The notes beneath the pieces were generated by a model, which was given only the letters and a program-made list of their open reading frames with translations, ran no database searches and was not told the origin of the DNA. 64,000 nt of DNA, taken from assembly GCF_900177625.1 (NCBI RefSeq), contig NZ_FXAU01000005.1, positions 62,001 through 126,000 of the forward strand, written 5' to 3'. Below are positions 17,028 through 26,500 of this stretch, in pieces (the first letter of the stretch is position 1; each line of letters begins with the position of its first letter). This DNA comes from Sphingobacterium psychroaquaticum. Lineage in GTDB: Bacteria > Bacteroidota > Bacteroidia > Sphingobacteriales > Sphingobacteriaceae. Made by a program: the position numbers and the translations under genes.

Positions 17028-18749
17028 TTAAAACAAGAAGTACAATTGACCCAATGCCACCTCATCTATAGGTTCGCATTTCAAGACTTTGCCATCAATA
17101 CTTACTTCGTAGTTCTCTGGGTTAACGATAATTTCCGGCGTGGCATCATTATGTATCATATCTTTTTTCGATATGGTTCGACAGCCCGAGACAGGGAGGA
17201 GTGTTTTTTGTAAACCATATTCTTCTTTGATACCCTTTTCGATCGAAGCTTTAGAAACAAAATTGAAGCATGTTTCCGTTACCGCTTTACCATAGCCGGC
17301 AAACATGGTGCGTACGATGATTGGTTGGGGAGTTGGGATGGAAGCATTGGCATCTCCCATTTTGGAAGCAATAATCATCCCTCCTTTGATAATCATTTCT
17401 GGCTTGGCTCCAAATAAGGCTGGTTTCCAGATGACCATGTCCGCAATTTTTCCTGGTTCAATAGAGCCGATGTAATTTGATATTCCATGTGCAATAGCCG
17501 GATTAATGCTGTACTTTGCAACATAGCGTTTTGCTCTATAGTTATCATTTCCTTTTCCGGCATCTTCTTCAAGTGGTCCGAGTTGTTTCTTCATCTTGTC
17601 GGCGGTTTGCCAAGTGCGTGTAATCACCTCACCAACGCGCCCCATTGCTTGAGAGTCAGAACTCATGATACTAAAGACCCCTGCATCTTGAAGAATATCT
17701 TCGGCGGCAATTGTTTCCGGGCGAATACGAGAGTCTGCAAAAGCGACATCCTCTGGAATATCTTTACTTAAGTGATGACAGACCATGAGCATATCGAGAT
17801 GTTCATCAATGGTATTCTTGGTGAAAGGACGTGTAGGGTTGGTTGATGCAGGAAGAACATTTGGATACATTGCTGATTTAATAATATCTGGTGCATGTCC
17901 GCCCCCGGCCCCTTCGGTGTGGAATGTATGGATAACTCGGCCGTTAATTGCTTGCATTGTGTCTTCCAAGAAGCCGGCCTCATTCAATGTATCGGTGTGA
18001 ATGGCGACTTGCACATCATATTTGTCAGCGACAGATAGTGCACGGTCTATCGTTGCTGGCGTTGCACCCCAATCTTCGTGTATTTTTACGCCTAAGGCAC
18101 CGGCCTCAATTTGTTCAATAATAGGTTGCTCATTGCCGACGTTTCCTTTTCCAAAGAAACCGAAGTTCATGGGGAAGGCTTCTACCGCTTGAAGCATGCG
18201 TTTCATGTTCCATTTTCCTGGTGTAACGGTTGTTGCATTGCTTCCGTCCGCAGGACCTGTTCCGCCTCCAATCATCGTTGTCACACCACTGTATAGGGCG
18301 GTCTCAATTTGTGTTGGACTGATATAATGGATATGTGTATCAATGCCGGCAGGTGTAACGATATATCCAGCTCCACCATGAACCTCTGTGGAGGCTCCAA
18401 TAATCATGTTCGGTGTGATGTTATCCATGGTGTCTGGGTTCCCGGCCCGACCAATACCGACAATCTTGCCGTCTTTGATCCCAATATCTCCTTTTACAAT
18501 ACCCCAGTGATCCAGAATAATTGCCCCTGTTATTACCATGTCAAGGGTGCCTTCTTCGCGCAGGTGTTTGGATGATTGACACATCCCGTCGCGGATTGTT
18601 TTTCCGCCACCGAATTTCGCTTCATCCCCATAGCTGGCATAATCTTTTTCAACTTCAATAATTATTTCTGTATTTCCTAGACGAACTTTATCGCCCGTGG
18701 TTGGGCCAAATATGGCGGTATAGTTTACTCTACTTACGTTTAAGCTCAT
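17028..18749 (-). CDS. ureC: Urease subunit alpha (UreC)
   Basis: 573 residues, the catalytic subunit that hydrolyses urea to ammonia and carbamate at a dinickel centre. Visible ligands are THIHYI (two His), the carbamylated Lys in [35 protein letters not shown], the mobile-flap catalytic His in MVCHHL, and the Asp in [10 protein letters not shown]. Length is canonical. Its start overlaps the ureB stop by 4 bp. Urease genes here are separate A, B and C, as in most bacteria, not fused as in Helicobacter. Confidence 0.98.
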   Translation of the reverse strand: MSLNVSRVNYTAIFGPTTGDKVRLGNTEIIIEVEKDYASYGDEAKFGGGKTIRDGMCQSSKHLREEGTLDMVITGAIILDHWGIVKGDIGIKDGKIVGIGRAGNPDTMDNITPNMIIGASTEVHGGAGYIVTPAGIDTHIHYISPTQIETALYSGVTTMIGGGTGPADGSNATTVTPGKWNMKRMLQAVEAFPMNFGFFGKGNVGNEQPIIEQIEAGALGVKIHEDWGATPATIDRALSVADKYDVQVAIHTDTLNEAGFLEDTMQAINGRVIHTFHTEGAGGGHAPDIIKSAMYPNVLPASTNPTRPFTKNTIDEHLDMLMVCHHLSKDIPEDVAFADSRIRPETIAAEDILQDAGVFSIMSSDSQAMGRVGEVITRTWQTADKMKKQLGPLEEDAGKGNDNYRAKRYVAKYSINPAIAHGISNYIGSIEPGKIADMVIWKPALFGAKPEMIIKGGMIIASKMGDANASIPTPQPIIVRTMFAGYGKAVTETCFNFVSKASIEKGIKEEYGLQKTLLPVSGCRTISKKDMIHNDATPEIIVNPENYEVSIDGKVLKCEPIDEVALGQLYFLF

Positions 18750-19120
18750 GATACTTTGTTTTTAAAGTGGTTTTTCTCCATGCGTTTTAACGCTTCTATC
18801 TTGGAGGCGTCTGTTTCGGTATCTCCATTCGCTAGGTCGTTGTGACCGTAAATTTTTCGTTCGCCTGCATATGGGACAAGCTCTATTTCTTTCGCTTCGC
18901 CGGGCTCAAAGCGAACGGCCGTGCTGGCAATAATGTTTAGTCGCTTTCCGAACGCCTGCGCACGGTCAAATTCCATCATTTTGTTTACTTCAAAAAAATG
19001 GTAATGTGAACCAACTTGGATGGGCCTGTCTCCGGTATTTACCACAGAAAGTTTGGTTATAGTCCTGCCTTCATTGCAGACAATGTCTTCTTCTCTTATA
19101 AAATATTCTCCTGGAATCAT
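18746..19120 (-). CDS. ureB: Urease subunit beta (UreB)
   Basis: 124 residues, beta-sandwich structural subunit. It has MIPGEY at the start, [19 protein letters not shown], the Arg/Phe-rich [18 protein letters not shown] and the loop [14 protein letters not shown]. It lies between ureA (17 bp gap) and ureC (4-bp overlap) with a slightly long basic/charged C-terminal tail. Function is assembly of the (UreABC)3 urease particle. Confidence 0.97.
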   Translation of the reverse strand: MIPGEYFIREEDIVCNEGRTITKLSVVNTGDRPIQVGSHYHFFEVNKMMEFDRAQAFGKRLNIIASTAVRFEPGEAKEIELVPYAGERKIYGHNDLANGDTETDASKIEALKRMEKNHFKNKVS

Positions 19121-19137
19121 ATTGATAGTATTTGTAA

Positions 19138-19440
19138 TTATCTAACAGGGTTATGCACAGTTACGAGCTTTGTTCCATCCGGAAATGTTGCTTCAATCTG
19201 TATATCATGGATCATTTCTGGGACTCCAAGCATCACATCTTCCCGTGTAAGTAATGTGGCGCCATATTGCATAAGTTCAGCAACTGTCCGGCCATCACGA
19301 GCGGCTTCTAGCAGCTCACTGCTGATGTAGGCGATCGTTTCTGGGTAATTTAATTTTAGGCCTCTGGCCTTACGTTTTTTTGCAAGCTCACCGGCAAGGT
19401 GAAGTAGAAGTTTTTCTGTTTCTCTAGGCAATAAATGCAT
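19138..19440 (-). CDS. ureA: Urease subunit gamma (UreA)
   Basis: 100 residues, the usual size. [34 protein letters not shown] and the end ([15 protein letters not shown]) are hallmark UreA sequences. It is the first structural urease gene. No good -7 box lies in the 172 bp before it, so it is probably read from the promoter upstream of the 130-residue gene. Confidence 0.97.
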   Translation of the reverse strand: MHLLPRETEKLLLHLAGELAKKRKARGLKLNYPETIAYISSELLEAARDGRTVAELMQYGATLLTREDVMLGVPEMIHDIQIEATFPDGTKLVTVHNPVR

Positions 19441-19612
19441 GATATATACTTTTTAATTAAAAACAAGTGAAAGAGATCTGGAAACGAAGCCATGTTGTAT
19501 AGCTCAGGTCGCGTTTCCACGAGTGAGGTGTATCTCATTGATTTCCTACGGTTCCCATTCTTTGGAACGAACAAAGGAGATCTTTGATAAAAGAAACGAT
19601 GAGAAATTTAAC
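19441..19612 (-). other. ureA leader region with inverted repeat
   Basis: 172 bp between the 130-residue gene and ureA. TGGAAACG at 19479-19486 and CGTTTCCA at 19512-19519 form an 8-bp stem, and a second small repeat (GTTCC/GGAAC) lies near 19551-19565. The ORF read across it has no gene-like features. The hairpins could set ureA translation or mRNA stability. Confidence 0.4.
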
Positions 19613-20005
19613 CTAACTCAGGAAGGGGATCTTTATGGAATGATAAAGAATGTATTTAGGTTGTAAGACAAGTTGAACAGATCCTTTTTGCGGATCGTCA
19701 CGTAGTGGTTTCTCCGTTTGCAGAAGAAAGGCAAAGGATAAGAGAAATGTGATGCTTACAAATAGCATCTTTCCCCACTCTTCTTCAGTTGTCGGAAAAT
19801 TCTGATCGTCAATAATACTGTTCATAAAGGAAGACAATGCATCGGTGAGGAGGTGGTCGGCGGCTGTGCTGATATGCGTTGTGCCAGGGACATCTACATG
19901 TGCTGCTGTTCGTACAAAAACCTCCTTTTGGTGGAGGGCAAACCCTAATGCTAGTATGCTTAGCATCCCGATTAGGATTAAAATGTACCGAACATTGGTC
20001 TTCAT
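19613..20005 (-). CDS. Small membrane protein, first gene of urease operon
   Basis: 130 residues with an N-terminal hydrophobic helix (YILILIGMLSILALGFAL), a ~50-residue periplasmic-looking part (HVDVPGTTHISTAADHLLTDALS), then a second helix (LFVSITFLLSFAFLL) and a short tail ending YHSIKIPFLS. No known family recognised. It is the first gene after the operator/promoter at 20037-20120 and leads into ureA, so it is probably co-regulated with urease and may act in nickel or urea handling. The first gene of the second operon (27785-28189) has a similar tail. Confidence 0.6.
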   Translation of the reverse strand: MKTNVRYILILIGMLSILALGFALHQKEVFVRTAAHVDVPGTTHISTAADHLLTDALSSFMNSIIDDQNFPTTEEEWGKMLFVSITFLLSFAFLLQTEKPLRDDPQKGSVQLVLQPKYILYHSIKIPFLS

Positions 20006-20036
20006 GATATTGACTTCTTATCTTATTTTGATAGCT

Positions 20037-20120
20037 CAAATTTACGAGCTATTTGGTGTGATCGAATAGCACAAATCTTGACTAGATTAGTCTTAATTCT
20101 TCTTAAATCAAGATTTGTGC
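20037..20120 (-). promoter_or_regulatory. Urease promoter with double operator motif
   Basis: On the minus strand: GCACAAATCTTGA (20108-20120), 26 nt, its exact inverted repeat TCAAGATTTGTGC (20069-20081), 24 nt, then the -7 box TAAATTTG (20037-20044), 32 bp before the first gene. The same 13-mer stands at the same 24-nt distance from the -7 box at 28225-28269. Likely binding site of a nickel- or metal-responsive regulator. A hairpin terminator for the upstream operon is an alternative or added role. Confidence 0.7.
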
Positions 20121-20134
20121 GTTTTCTAAATGTG

Positions 20135-22570
20135 TTAAAAACGGTATCCCAAGGATAGCATTAGATGTCGAGGTGCTCCTGGGAAAGCCCGGGTATAATC
20201 GAAGGCGCCGACGTAATAATATTTATCAAAGACATTGTTGAGGTTGGCCGCGACTTTTAGTGCGCCTACGTGATAATAGAGTGCGGCATTTACCGTGGTA
20301 TATTTAGGAAGAAAGCCCCAGGTGTCCAATCCCTGTGCATCTTTACTAATAGGATTGTCCATGCGACGACTGCCGACGTAGTAGACACCAGTTCCAAAGC
20401 CAAGTCCTTTTAAGGCATGTGCAGAGAACACGTATTTTACCCATGCTCCGCCCATGTTTTTGGGAGCATTGCCCAGAGGCATGCCGATCTCTGCGGGAAT
20501 AGAAGATTCTTTGACATCGGTTACATTAAAGCTGTAGTTTCCCATTAGTTGTAACTCTTTTGTAATTTGTCCCCGTAGATCGAGCTCTATACCACGGGAA
20601 GTGACCCGGCCAGATTGACGATATATTGGAAAGCCGGTTTCACTCGTTTCGCCTGTTGATACCATCATATTTTCACGCTGAATATGGTATAGGGAAAGGT
20701 CCATTTGTAATTGATTTTGGAAGAACCCCGTTTTGAATCCAGTTTCAATCTGATAGCTTCGTTCCGCTGTAAAAGGTTTGTCGGCCCCGTAGTCTTGGTA
20801 GTTGGCCACATAATTTGATGCAACAGGGACGTAACCTTGTGCATAACTAGCGAAATAGTTAATTTGATCGTTCAGCGTGTAGGTTAAGCCAAGACGTGGT
20901 AGCCAGGCATTTTGTGTGCCGGAGTATGGTGTTTTTACGTCCGGGCTTGATGAATAGTAATGTTCGTGGCGAAGCCCGACGATGAGGTGCAATCTATCGA
21001 TGGTCAACTGATCTTGAATATAGATTCCTGTACTTCGGTAAGGGCTTAGGAAAGGAAAGGATGCTTGCGGGCGCCAGATATACGAATTCACATCCCGCAA
21101 GGCATATGTTGGGTTTTCTAAGTCAAAAGTGAGCGGTACCGCTGTTCCGTTTACCATCATGCTACGAGCCTCCTTTTGCTGGTTATTGGGATCGCCTTTA
21201 TACTGTGCGTGATCTACGCCAAGAACGATATGTTGGTTGACACGCCCCGTACGCAAATTGTAGTTCAGGTAAGCCACCATATTATCGGTATAATCTTTTA
21301 AGCTTTTTTCAAAAAAGCGCATGTTCATCACCGTGTTTTGTGGTGGATTGGCAAACGTGTTGAGTGTACGGTGTTCGTTAAGCTCCTCTTGATAAATAGC
21401 TTTGGCATAACTAACATTCAAGGTCAGGTGCGGACCAATTTCCTGTTTCAGACGCGCTGTAAGGGAGATATTTTTTGTACGGTAGAAATCCGATGGTTGG
21501 CTCAGTGTAAATGAACGAGATAAAGCATATAGATTATTGCTTTTGATGCCCATTCCACGATCCAGGTAACCGTTGAAATTATCGTATAGCAGATCTACAT
21601 CCAGCTGTGTGCCTTTAGCAGGTTTAAAGGTAAATGAAGGTGCTATGGCAAAGGTTTTTCGTTGATTTACATCACGAAAAGTCTTGCTGTTTTCGTATCC
21701 AACATTAAAACGATATAATACTTTCTTCTCTGCATCAAGGGGACCTCCAATATCGAGGGTACTGCGCATGGTCTGGAAGCCTCCTATGGTGAAATTTACG
21801 GCACCATAATGCTCTTCTAACGGTTTTTTAGTAACCATATTGATTGTTCCCCCAGGCGTGATATCTCCAAAGAGGGATGCTCCTGGTCCTTTTAGAACTT
21901 CGATACTTTCTAGGTTTATGGTTAAAGGTGGCCGAAAATAGCTTGTTCCATAACCATAGCTGGAACGCAGCCCATTTACTAATCGTAGCCCATTTTCGTA
22001 ACCACTTTTAAACCCACGGATGGTAAAGTCATCGTATGCTGACGCCTGGTTTACTCCAGCAAGGTCATGTACCATATCCGTAATTAGGAAGGCTTGTTTG
22101 TCTTCCATAAACTCCTTGCTAACAACGGATACCGATTGAGGAAGATCTTTGAGTTTTCCGGCAAATTTACCACCAAGTTCTACGCCATTTGTTAGGTACG
22201 AGTTGTTGCGCCTGCCAGTCACCAAGACCTCATCGAGCTGTTGATCGTTTTTTACAAGCGTAATAATAAGTCCGCTGGCTGTGTTCCACGTGACACGGTC
22301 TAGTGTCGTGGTACTTGGGTAATAACCAACGGCGGTGGCTTTTATCTGAGCCGGTAAATGCATTTCTTTTGAGAACTGGTATGTTCCCATATTGTTGCTC
22401 GTTGTTGCTAAATCTTGGTTATCAATGCGTAACGTGACACCGGCAATTGGTTTCCCATCTTCATTGACTGTTTTTCCGAATATTCGAACGGTTCCCTGGG
22501 CCTGTACGGTGACAGAAAAGAGAACACTGAGGAGCACTGTAAGTGCTGAAACGTTAAATTTATAGGTCAT
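20135..22570 (-). CDS. TonB-dependent outer-membrane receptor
   Basis: 811 residues: signal peptide (SVTVQAQ), a CarboxypepD_reg-like domain (about 27-110), a plug domain (KDLPQSVSVVSKEFMED, NGLRSSYGYGTSYFRPP, EVLKGPGASLFG) and a 22-strand barrel ending YRF. Annotation tools would call it a siderophore receptor. Its operon carries HypA, HypB and UreE-like genes, so nickel or a nickel-metallophore is the likelier ligand, as for FrpB4 in Helicobacter. It is the last gene of the distal operon. Confidence 0.9.
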   Translation of the reverse strand: MTYKFNVSALTVLLSVLFSVTVQAQGTVRIFGKTVNEDGKPIAGVTLRIDNQDLATTSNNMGTYQFSKEMHLPAQIKATAVGYYPSTTTLDRVTWNTASGLIITLVKNDQQLDEVLVTGRRNNSYLTNGVELGGKFAGKLKDLPQSVSVVSKEFMEDKQAFLITDMVHDLAGVNQASAYDDFTIRGFKSGYENGLRLVNGLRSSYGYGTSYFRPPLTINLESIEVLKGPGASLFGDITPGGTINMVTKKPLEEHYGAVNFTIGGFQTMRSTLDIGGPLDAEKKVLYRFNVGYENSKTFRDVNQRKTFAIAPSFTFKPAKGTQLDVDLLYDNFNGYLDRGMGIKSNNLYALSRSFTLSQPSDFYRTKNISLTARLKQEIGPHLTLNVSYAKAIYQEELNEHRTLNTFANPPQNTVMNMRFFEKSLKDYTDNMVAYLNYNLRTGRVNQHIVLGVDHAQYKGDPNNQQKEARSMMVNGTAVPLTFDLENPTYALRDVNSYIWRPQASFPFLSPYRSTGIYIQDQLTIDRLHLIVGLRHEHYYSSSPDVKTPYSGTQNAWLPRLGLTYTLNDQINYFASYAQGYVPVASNYVANYQDYGADKPFTAERSYQIETGFKTGFFQNQLQMDLSLYHIQRENMMVSTGETSETGFPIYRQSGRVTSRGIELDLRGQITKELQLMGNYSFNVTDVKESSIPAEIGMPLGNAPKNMGGAWVKYVFSAHALKGLGFGTGVYYVGSRRMDNPISKDAQGLDTWGFLPKYTTVNAALYYHVGALKVAANLNNVFDKYYYVGAFDYTRAFPGAPRHLMLSLGYRF

Positions 22571-22571
22571 T

Positions 22572-23150
22572 TTATTGTTCTGTCGTTTGTAATAAAGAAT
22601 TTGCGGAAGGGTTCTTTCTACTTATTTTATTGTCGTCTATTTGCAACACCTGTCGTTCCATATGGATGGTTGAGAAGCCCCCTTCTTCGCAGAAGTCAAC
22701 CAAAGAAAAATCTTGTTTTAACCAAAACTCATAGGCCCCGGTAAGGAAAGGATGTGTATGTAAATAGAGCCGTTCAATGCTGCGTTCTCGTGCACAACGG
22801 AGCAACGCTTGGAAGAGCGTGGTGCCAAGACCGGAGCGTCGAACATCAGGTTCGATAAATAAGCGCGCTACTTCGACTGTGGGGCGTTGGTCGAGCGGGA
22901 GGTGTGGAAAGCGGAAGTCGTAAGCCATCATACCGATGACACCGACAAGTTTTCCGGATTTTGTTCTTGCCTGTAAAAAAGCCCCATAAGGGTGTGTTAT
23001 ATAGGTCTCCTCAAAAAAACGAAGATCATCAGGAATCTTATCGCTGTCCAACATGGGAAACAGTTTCTTTCGAAATGCAATGACGTACGACAATATTTCG
23101 TCTTTATGTCTTTCTTCTACGAGTGTTATGATATGTTGTTCCATGTTCAT
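22572..23150 (-). CDS. GNAT-family N-acetyltransferase
   Basis: 192 residues. The acetyl-CoA pyrophosphate loop is visible as VARLFIEPDVRRSGLGTTLFQALL (the R/Q-xx-G-x-G/A motif, here RRSGLG). The fold order is that of GNAT enzymes; the acceptor is not predictable. It is placed 1 bp from both the ABC ATPase and the TonB receptor genes, so it belongs to the import operon. It might modify a metallophore or a transport component, but this is speculation. Confidence 0.85.
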   Translation of the reverse strand: MNMEQHIITLVEERHKDEILSYVIAFRKKLFPMLDSDKIPDDLRFFEETYITHPYGAFLQARTKSGKLVGVIGMMAYDFRFPHLPLDQRPTVEVARLFIEPDVRRSGLGTTLFQALLRCARERSIERLYLHTHPFLTGAYEFWLKQDFSLVDFCEEGGFSTIHMERQVLQIDDNKISRKNPSANSLLQTTEQ

Positions 23151-23151
23151 A

Positions 23152-23928
23152 TTACTGCTGTTTTAGTTGCGGTACAAATAAGGGTTTGCCTTGGTTGTCC
23201 AATCCCATAAGGGGTAACTGATAGGTTTCTTCGAGTAGTTTTTTTACAGCAGAGCTGTCTAGGTCTTGCAAGCTAGACAGCTCTTGTCCGCGCATAACAT
23301 AAAAGGCATCCCCAAACATAAAGGCTAAGTTCGGATCATGCATAACACATAAGATGGTTGTTCCTTCTCGTACAAGTTGTTGTAAGCACTCCAATACAGC
23401 GACCTGATAATGCAGATCAAGATGGTTTGTGGGCTCATCAAGCATAAGGATATCCGGTTTTTGTACGAGTACCCTACAAAGCAAGACGAGCTGTCTTTCC
23501 CCGCCGGAAAGATCGGTGTATGGTTTATTGCGGAGGTGCCATAATGCAAATCGCTTGAGGACTTCTGTGACCGTATCGTGGTCTTCGTCCCGTGGAGAAA
23601 AGCGCGAAAAAGAAGCACGTCCCGTCATGATTACATCATATACTTTAAAGGGAAATGTGGTTTGGTGAAATTGCGTCATAAAACCCAAGCGGGTGGTATC
23701 TTGTGCTCCGGTTTTAAGTTTCTTTCTTTCTACATTACCAATCAAAACCTCTCCTGTATATCGTTTTTCAAGTCCCGCAATAATATTGAACAATGTTGAT
23801 TTGCCACTTCCGTTACGTCCCAGAATGATGGATAGTTTTCCAGCCGGAAAGGATGTTGTTACGCCTTTAAGCACCGTGTCTCTACCATAGGAGAAAGACA
23901 AGTTTTTTATGTTTACGTCCTTTATCAT
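23152..23928 (-). CDS. ABC transporter ATP-binding protein (FecE/BtuD type)
   Basis: 258 residues. Walker A is LGRNGSGKST, the signature LSGGERQ, Walker B ILMLDEPTNHLD and the His switch CVMHD. This is the ATPase of a periplasmic-binding-protein-dependent importer for iron-siderophore, cobalamin or nickel complexes. Its 4-bp overlap with the permease start and its operon partners show it forms one importer with the next two genes. Confidence 0.95.
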   Translation of the reverse strand: MIKDVNIKNLSFSYGRDTVLKGVTTSFPAGKLSIILGRNGSGKSTLFNIIAGLEKRYTGEVLIGNVERKKLKTGAQDTTRLGFMTQFHQTTFPFKVYDVIMTGRASFSRFSPRDEDHDTVTEVLKRFALWHLRNKPYTDLSGGERQLVLLCRVLVQKPDILMLDEPTNHLDLHYQVAVLECLQQLVREGTTILCVMHDPNLAFMFGDAFYVMRGQELSSLQDLDSSAVKKLLEETYQLPLMGLDNQGKPLFVPQLKQQ

Positions 23929-24932
23929 GCGTTCCAGTTTATCGCATTTCTACGCATTAAATAAATAAATATCGGAGCACCAATGAGCATGGTAAATACA
24001 CCGACAGGGATTTCAAACGGCATTACTGTGCGGGAAAAATTGTCAATCAAAAGAAGGAAACTGCCACCAATACTGATGTTAGCCCATACGGCAATACTAT
24101 TACTTGGTCCAAATATCATCCGGCTAATATGCGGCACGATTAACCCAAAGAGGCTGATGACACCGACAGCGGCGACTGCGGCTGCGGTTATCATCGTTGA
24201 TACGCCAACAAGAAGAAGTTTCAATAATCTTGGATTCACACCTACTGCCAATGCTTCATGGTCTCCGAGTGCCAAGAGGTTGAGCTTCCATCGAAAGAAA
24301 ACCAGTATGCTTAAACCGATCCCAATTGGGAGGAATGCTGTTTTTACTTTATCCCAGGAGGCTGTATGTAAGTTTCCCATAGTCCATTGCACGATGGCTT
24401 GGAGCTTATACGGATCGCTCAAGTATTGTAAGAGTGTTAAAAGAGCGGTAAATACGCCGGAAATGATCATTCCAGCTAAAACCATACTCACCAGTGAGCT
24501 TCGTACTTTGCTGTATGAGACCAGATAGGTGAGTACGACAGCGCAGACGCCAAAAAAGAAGGCAGATAAGTTAATCGATAGTACGGGGATTAACATCGCT
24601 AGTGCTGCCCCAAATGCAGCGCCGGAGGAGATTCCCAGTGTAAACGGATCTACAATAGGATTCCGAAAGATGGCTTGCAGCACCCCGCCTGAAGAGGCTA
24701 AGGCCGCACCTACGAGGAAAGTAAGTAGTACACGGGGTAGACGAACTTGCCATAAAATTGTTTCTACCATGTTCGGGCTTGTTTGTTCCTGAAAGAGATT
24801 CCGTATTCCGTTGTAGATGTGCATAGTCAATGCGGAGGGGCTCAGGCTCCCTGTCGAGCCTAATGCTAGCGAAGCAAGCATCAGGAGGATAGGAAAAAGA
24901 ACTAGCAGGCTTATTTTTAAAGACGACTTCAT
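23925..24932 (-). CDS. FecCD-family ABC permease
   Basis: 335 residues, about ten membrane helices, with family motifs LPRVLLTFLVGAALASSGGVLQAIFRNPIVDPFTLGISSGAAFGAAL and the coupling-helix stretch VGLIVPHISRM-like (here FGLIVPHISRMIFG). It makes the inner-membrane channel of the importer. Start overlaps the binding-protein stop by 4 bp. One permease gene presumably forms a homodimer. Confidence 0.95.
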   Translation of the reverse strand: MKSSLKISLLVLFPILLMLASLALGSTGSLSPSALTMHIYNGIRNLFQEQTSPNMVETILWQVRLPRVLLTFLVGAALASSGGVLQAIFRNPIVDPFTLGISSGAAFGAALAMLIPVLSINLSAFFFGVCAVVLTYLVSYSKVRSSLVSMVLAGMIISGVFTALLTLLQYLSDPYKLQAIVQWTMGNLHTASWDKVKTAFLPIGIGLSILVFFRWKLNLLALGDHEALAVGVNPRLLKLLLVGVSTMITAAAVAAVGVISLFGLIVPHISRMIFGPSNSIAVWANISIGGSFLLLIDNFSRTVMPFEIPVGVFTMLIGAPIFIYLMRRNAINWNA

Positions 24933-25930
24933 TGGATTAGATTTTCTTTACCATAAAGTATTGTAAAAGCGTCGTTTAGATCCGCCTGAAGTTGTTGTGC
25001 GGTATATTCCGGGTAACACCAATGGCGGAGTTGTTTTGCAAAAAGCATAAACTTAACGGTGTGTGGGTCAAAATAAAAAGCAGGGCTCATCACAAACACT
25101 TGTTTGTTTTTTACGGCAGGTAGAGCGGCGAGCTCTTTCAGATTATAAACATCTGAAAGTTGAGAGTTCCACAGTAAAATAATATCTGGGTTCCATTTAT
25201 ACAATGATTCAGCGCTCACATTTGGTGCTTCCAGTTGGAGTGGGCATGCGTTTTCTGCGCCGGCAGAGGTGATCGAAAGGTCAATTAATGTTCCTCTCCC
25301 TGAGGTTGAAAAAACACGGCCTTTGGACCAGGCGTAATAGACCTTTTTAACCTTCGAGCCGGATGGAGCGATCATTTTTTTGGTTTCGGCATCTACATAT
25401 TGAACAATCTCCTCTGCCCGTTCCTTTTTACCCAAGAGGGTTCCGAGACCGATCAGTTCTTGAAATATTTTCTCTTTATCTCCGCTTGATACCGTAAAGA
25501 CGGTGATTCCTAAACCTTCCAATTGTTGAGCCGTTTCGCGATCTTGTTCGTAGAGCACGACTAAGTCTGGCATAAGTGCCACAATGGATTCGACATTGCT
25601 GGAACGGCCTCCGAAGGTTGGTGTGGAAATACTCCTGTCAGCGATACGAGCGTCCAGTTTGGAAAGAAAGGTATAGGTTTCTTCGTTTTGATAGATTTGT
25701 TGCGGTATACCGACTAAGCGGTCTGCCGCTTGCAACATGTATATCTCATCAACGGACGGTTCAAAAAGAACGACGACTCGTTTTGCAGGTTCCTGCAATC
25801 GGATATTTTGTCCACGACTGTCTTTCGCGGTAAACGCATTTTCAGCGTCTTCATGCGTTGGTGAAGAACATCCTGTCAGGAAGATAAGTGTCAGGATACC
25901 GATCGTTTGTATAAATTTAGTAATCTTCAT
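24929..25930 (-). CDS. Periplasmic metal-complex binding lipoprotein (BtuF/FhuD type)
   Basis: 333 residues. The lipoprotein signal ends at FLTGCSS. The two-lobed helical-backbone fold of cluster A-II binding proteins shows in AKRVVVLFEPSVDEIYMLQAADRLVGIPQ and TPTFGGRSSNVESIVALMPDLVVLYEQ. Relatives bind siderophores, haem, cobalamin or nickel complexes. Neighbouring HypA, HypB and UreE homologues favour nickel, in the manner of the Helicobacter CeuE system. The ligand is inferred. Confidence 0.9.
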   Translation of the reverse strand: MKITKFIQTIGILTLIFLTGCSSPTHEDAENAFTAKDSRGQNIRLQEPAKRVVVLFEPSVDEIYMLQAADRLVGIPQQIYQNEETYTFLSKLDARIADRSISTPTFGGRSSNVESIVALMPDLVVLYEQDRETAQQLEGLGITVFTVSSGDKEKIFQELIGLGTLLGKKERAEEIVQYVDAETKKMIAPSGSKVKKVYYAWSKGRVFSTSGRGTLIDLSITSAGAENACPLQLEAPNVSAESLYKWNPDIILLWNSQLSDVYNLKELAALPAVKNKQVFVMSPAFYFDPHTVKFMLFAKQLRHWCYPEYTAQQLQADLNDAFTILYGKENLIQ

Positions 25931-25970
25931 TTTTGAGAAATCTTAGCCTGTATTTCCGAACCATTTTTTA

Positions 25971-26010
25971 AGGAGGAATCTATACTTGGATATTGTTTTA
26001 GATCCCTCCT
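25971..26010 (-). terminator. 12-bp hairpin between UreE2 and binding-protein genes
   Basis: AGGAGGAATCTA (25971-25982) pairs with TAGATCCCTCCT (25999-26010) with one mismatch and a 16-nt loop. It sits in the only long gap (104 bp) of the distal operon. It may slow transcription or protect the upstream hyp mRNA; there is no good T-run, so full termination is doubtful. Confidence 0.45.
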
Positions 26011-26034
26011 ATGGCCGGGGCAACGAGGCGTTTG

Positions 26035-26493
26035 TTACGAAGCTGTTTTCTTTCGCACTACATGTTCGGCAAAAAGCTGTTCCTCGCGCAGTGAAATACG
26101 ATTGGAATACCGCGCTTGAAGTTGTTCGTACAATTGTCCATCATAGGGAACTAAAAACAAACCGTTCTGCTGTGTTGCATAAATGGGAAGATGCCGATTT
26201 CCGATGTAGTAACAAAAGTCTGCGGCATCTACTAGCCCCATTGATTGAAAGGCTATTGTGAGGCAAGGCTTGATATGGATCGTCGCCAGCAGTATTCCTT
26301 GAAAATAGAGTCCATCACCATGTTTCCATTCTTGTTTTTCAGGAAGTTCGACGCGTAATGTTTGTCCATTATTTGTGGCTCGAGTTAGCGTACGTTTATG
26401 CACTTCGAACCACTCCAGTTCAATAAAATCAGAGCAGAAGTTACCAATTAGCGCGGCAGATTGAATCGTGTCGATTTGTACTATTTGCTTCAC
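26035..26493 (-). CDS. Second UreE-like nickel chaperone
   Basis: 152 residues. It has the UreE layout: an N-terminal substrate domain (EWFEVHKRTLTRATNNGQTLRVEL, with the HGDGLY turn), then the metal domain with FCYYIGNRHLPIY, where the conserved His follows GNR. It lacks the His-containing tail of the classical UreE at 16513; the C-terminus is basic instead (HVVRKKTAS). It is 7 bp downstream of hypB. It probably works with HypA and HypB in nickel delivery, but is clearly diverged from the operon UreE. Confidence 0.82.
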   Translation of the reverse strand: MKQIVQIDTIQSAALIGNFCSDFIELEWFEVHKRTLTRATNNGQTLRVELPEKQEWKHGDGLYFQGILLATIHIKPCLTIAFQSMGLVDAADFCYYIGNRHLPIYATQQNGLFLVPYDGQLYEQLQARYSNRISLREEQLFAEHVVRKKTAS

Positions 26494-26500
26494 GACACCG

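Noticed and set aside
19356..19574. 72-codon minus-strand ORF overlapping ureA
   Set aside because: It overlaps the conserved ureA start, has no RBS or coherent protein features and covers the leader hairpin; treated as a shadow.
20135..22570. Iron-siderophore receptor as the firm call
   Set aside because: Family annotation only; operon context points to nickel, so the ligand is left open.
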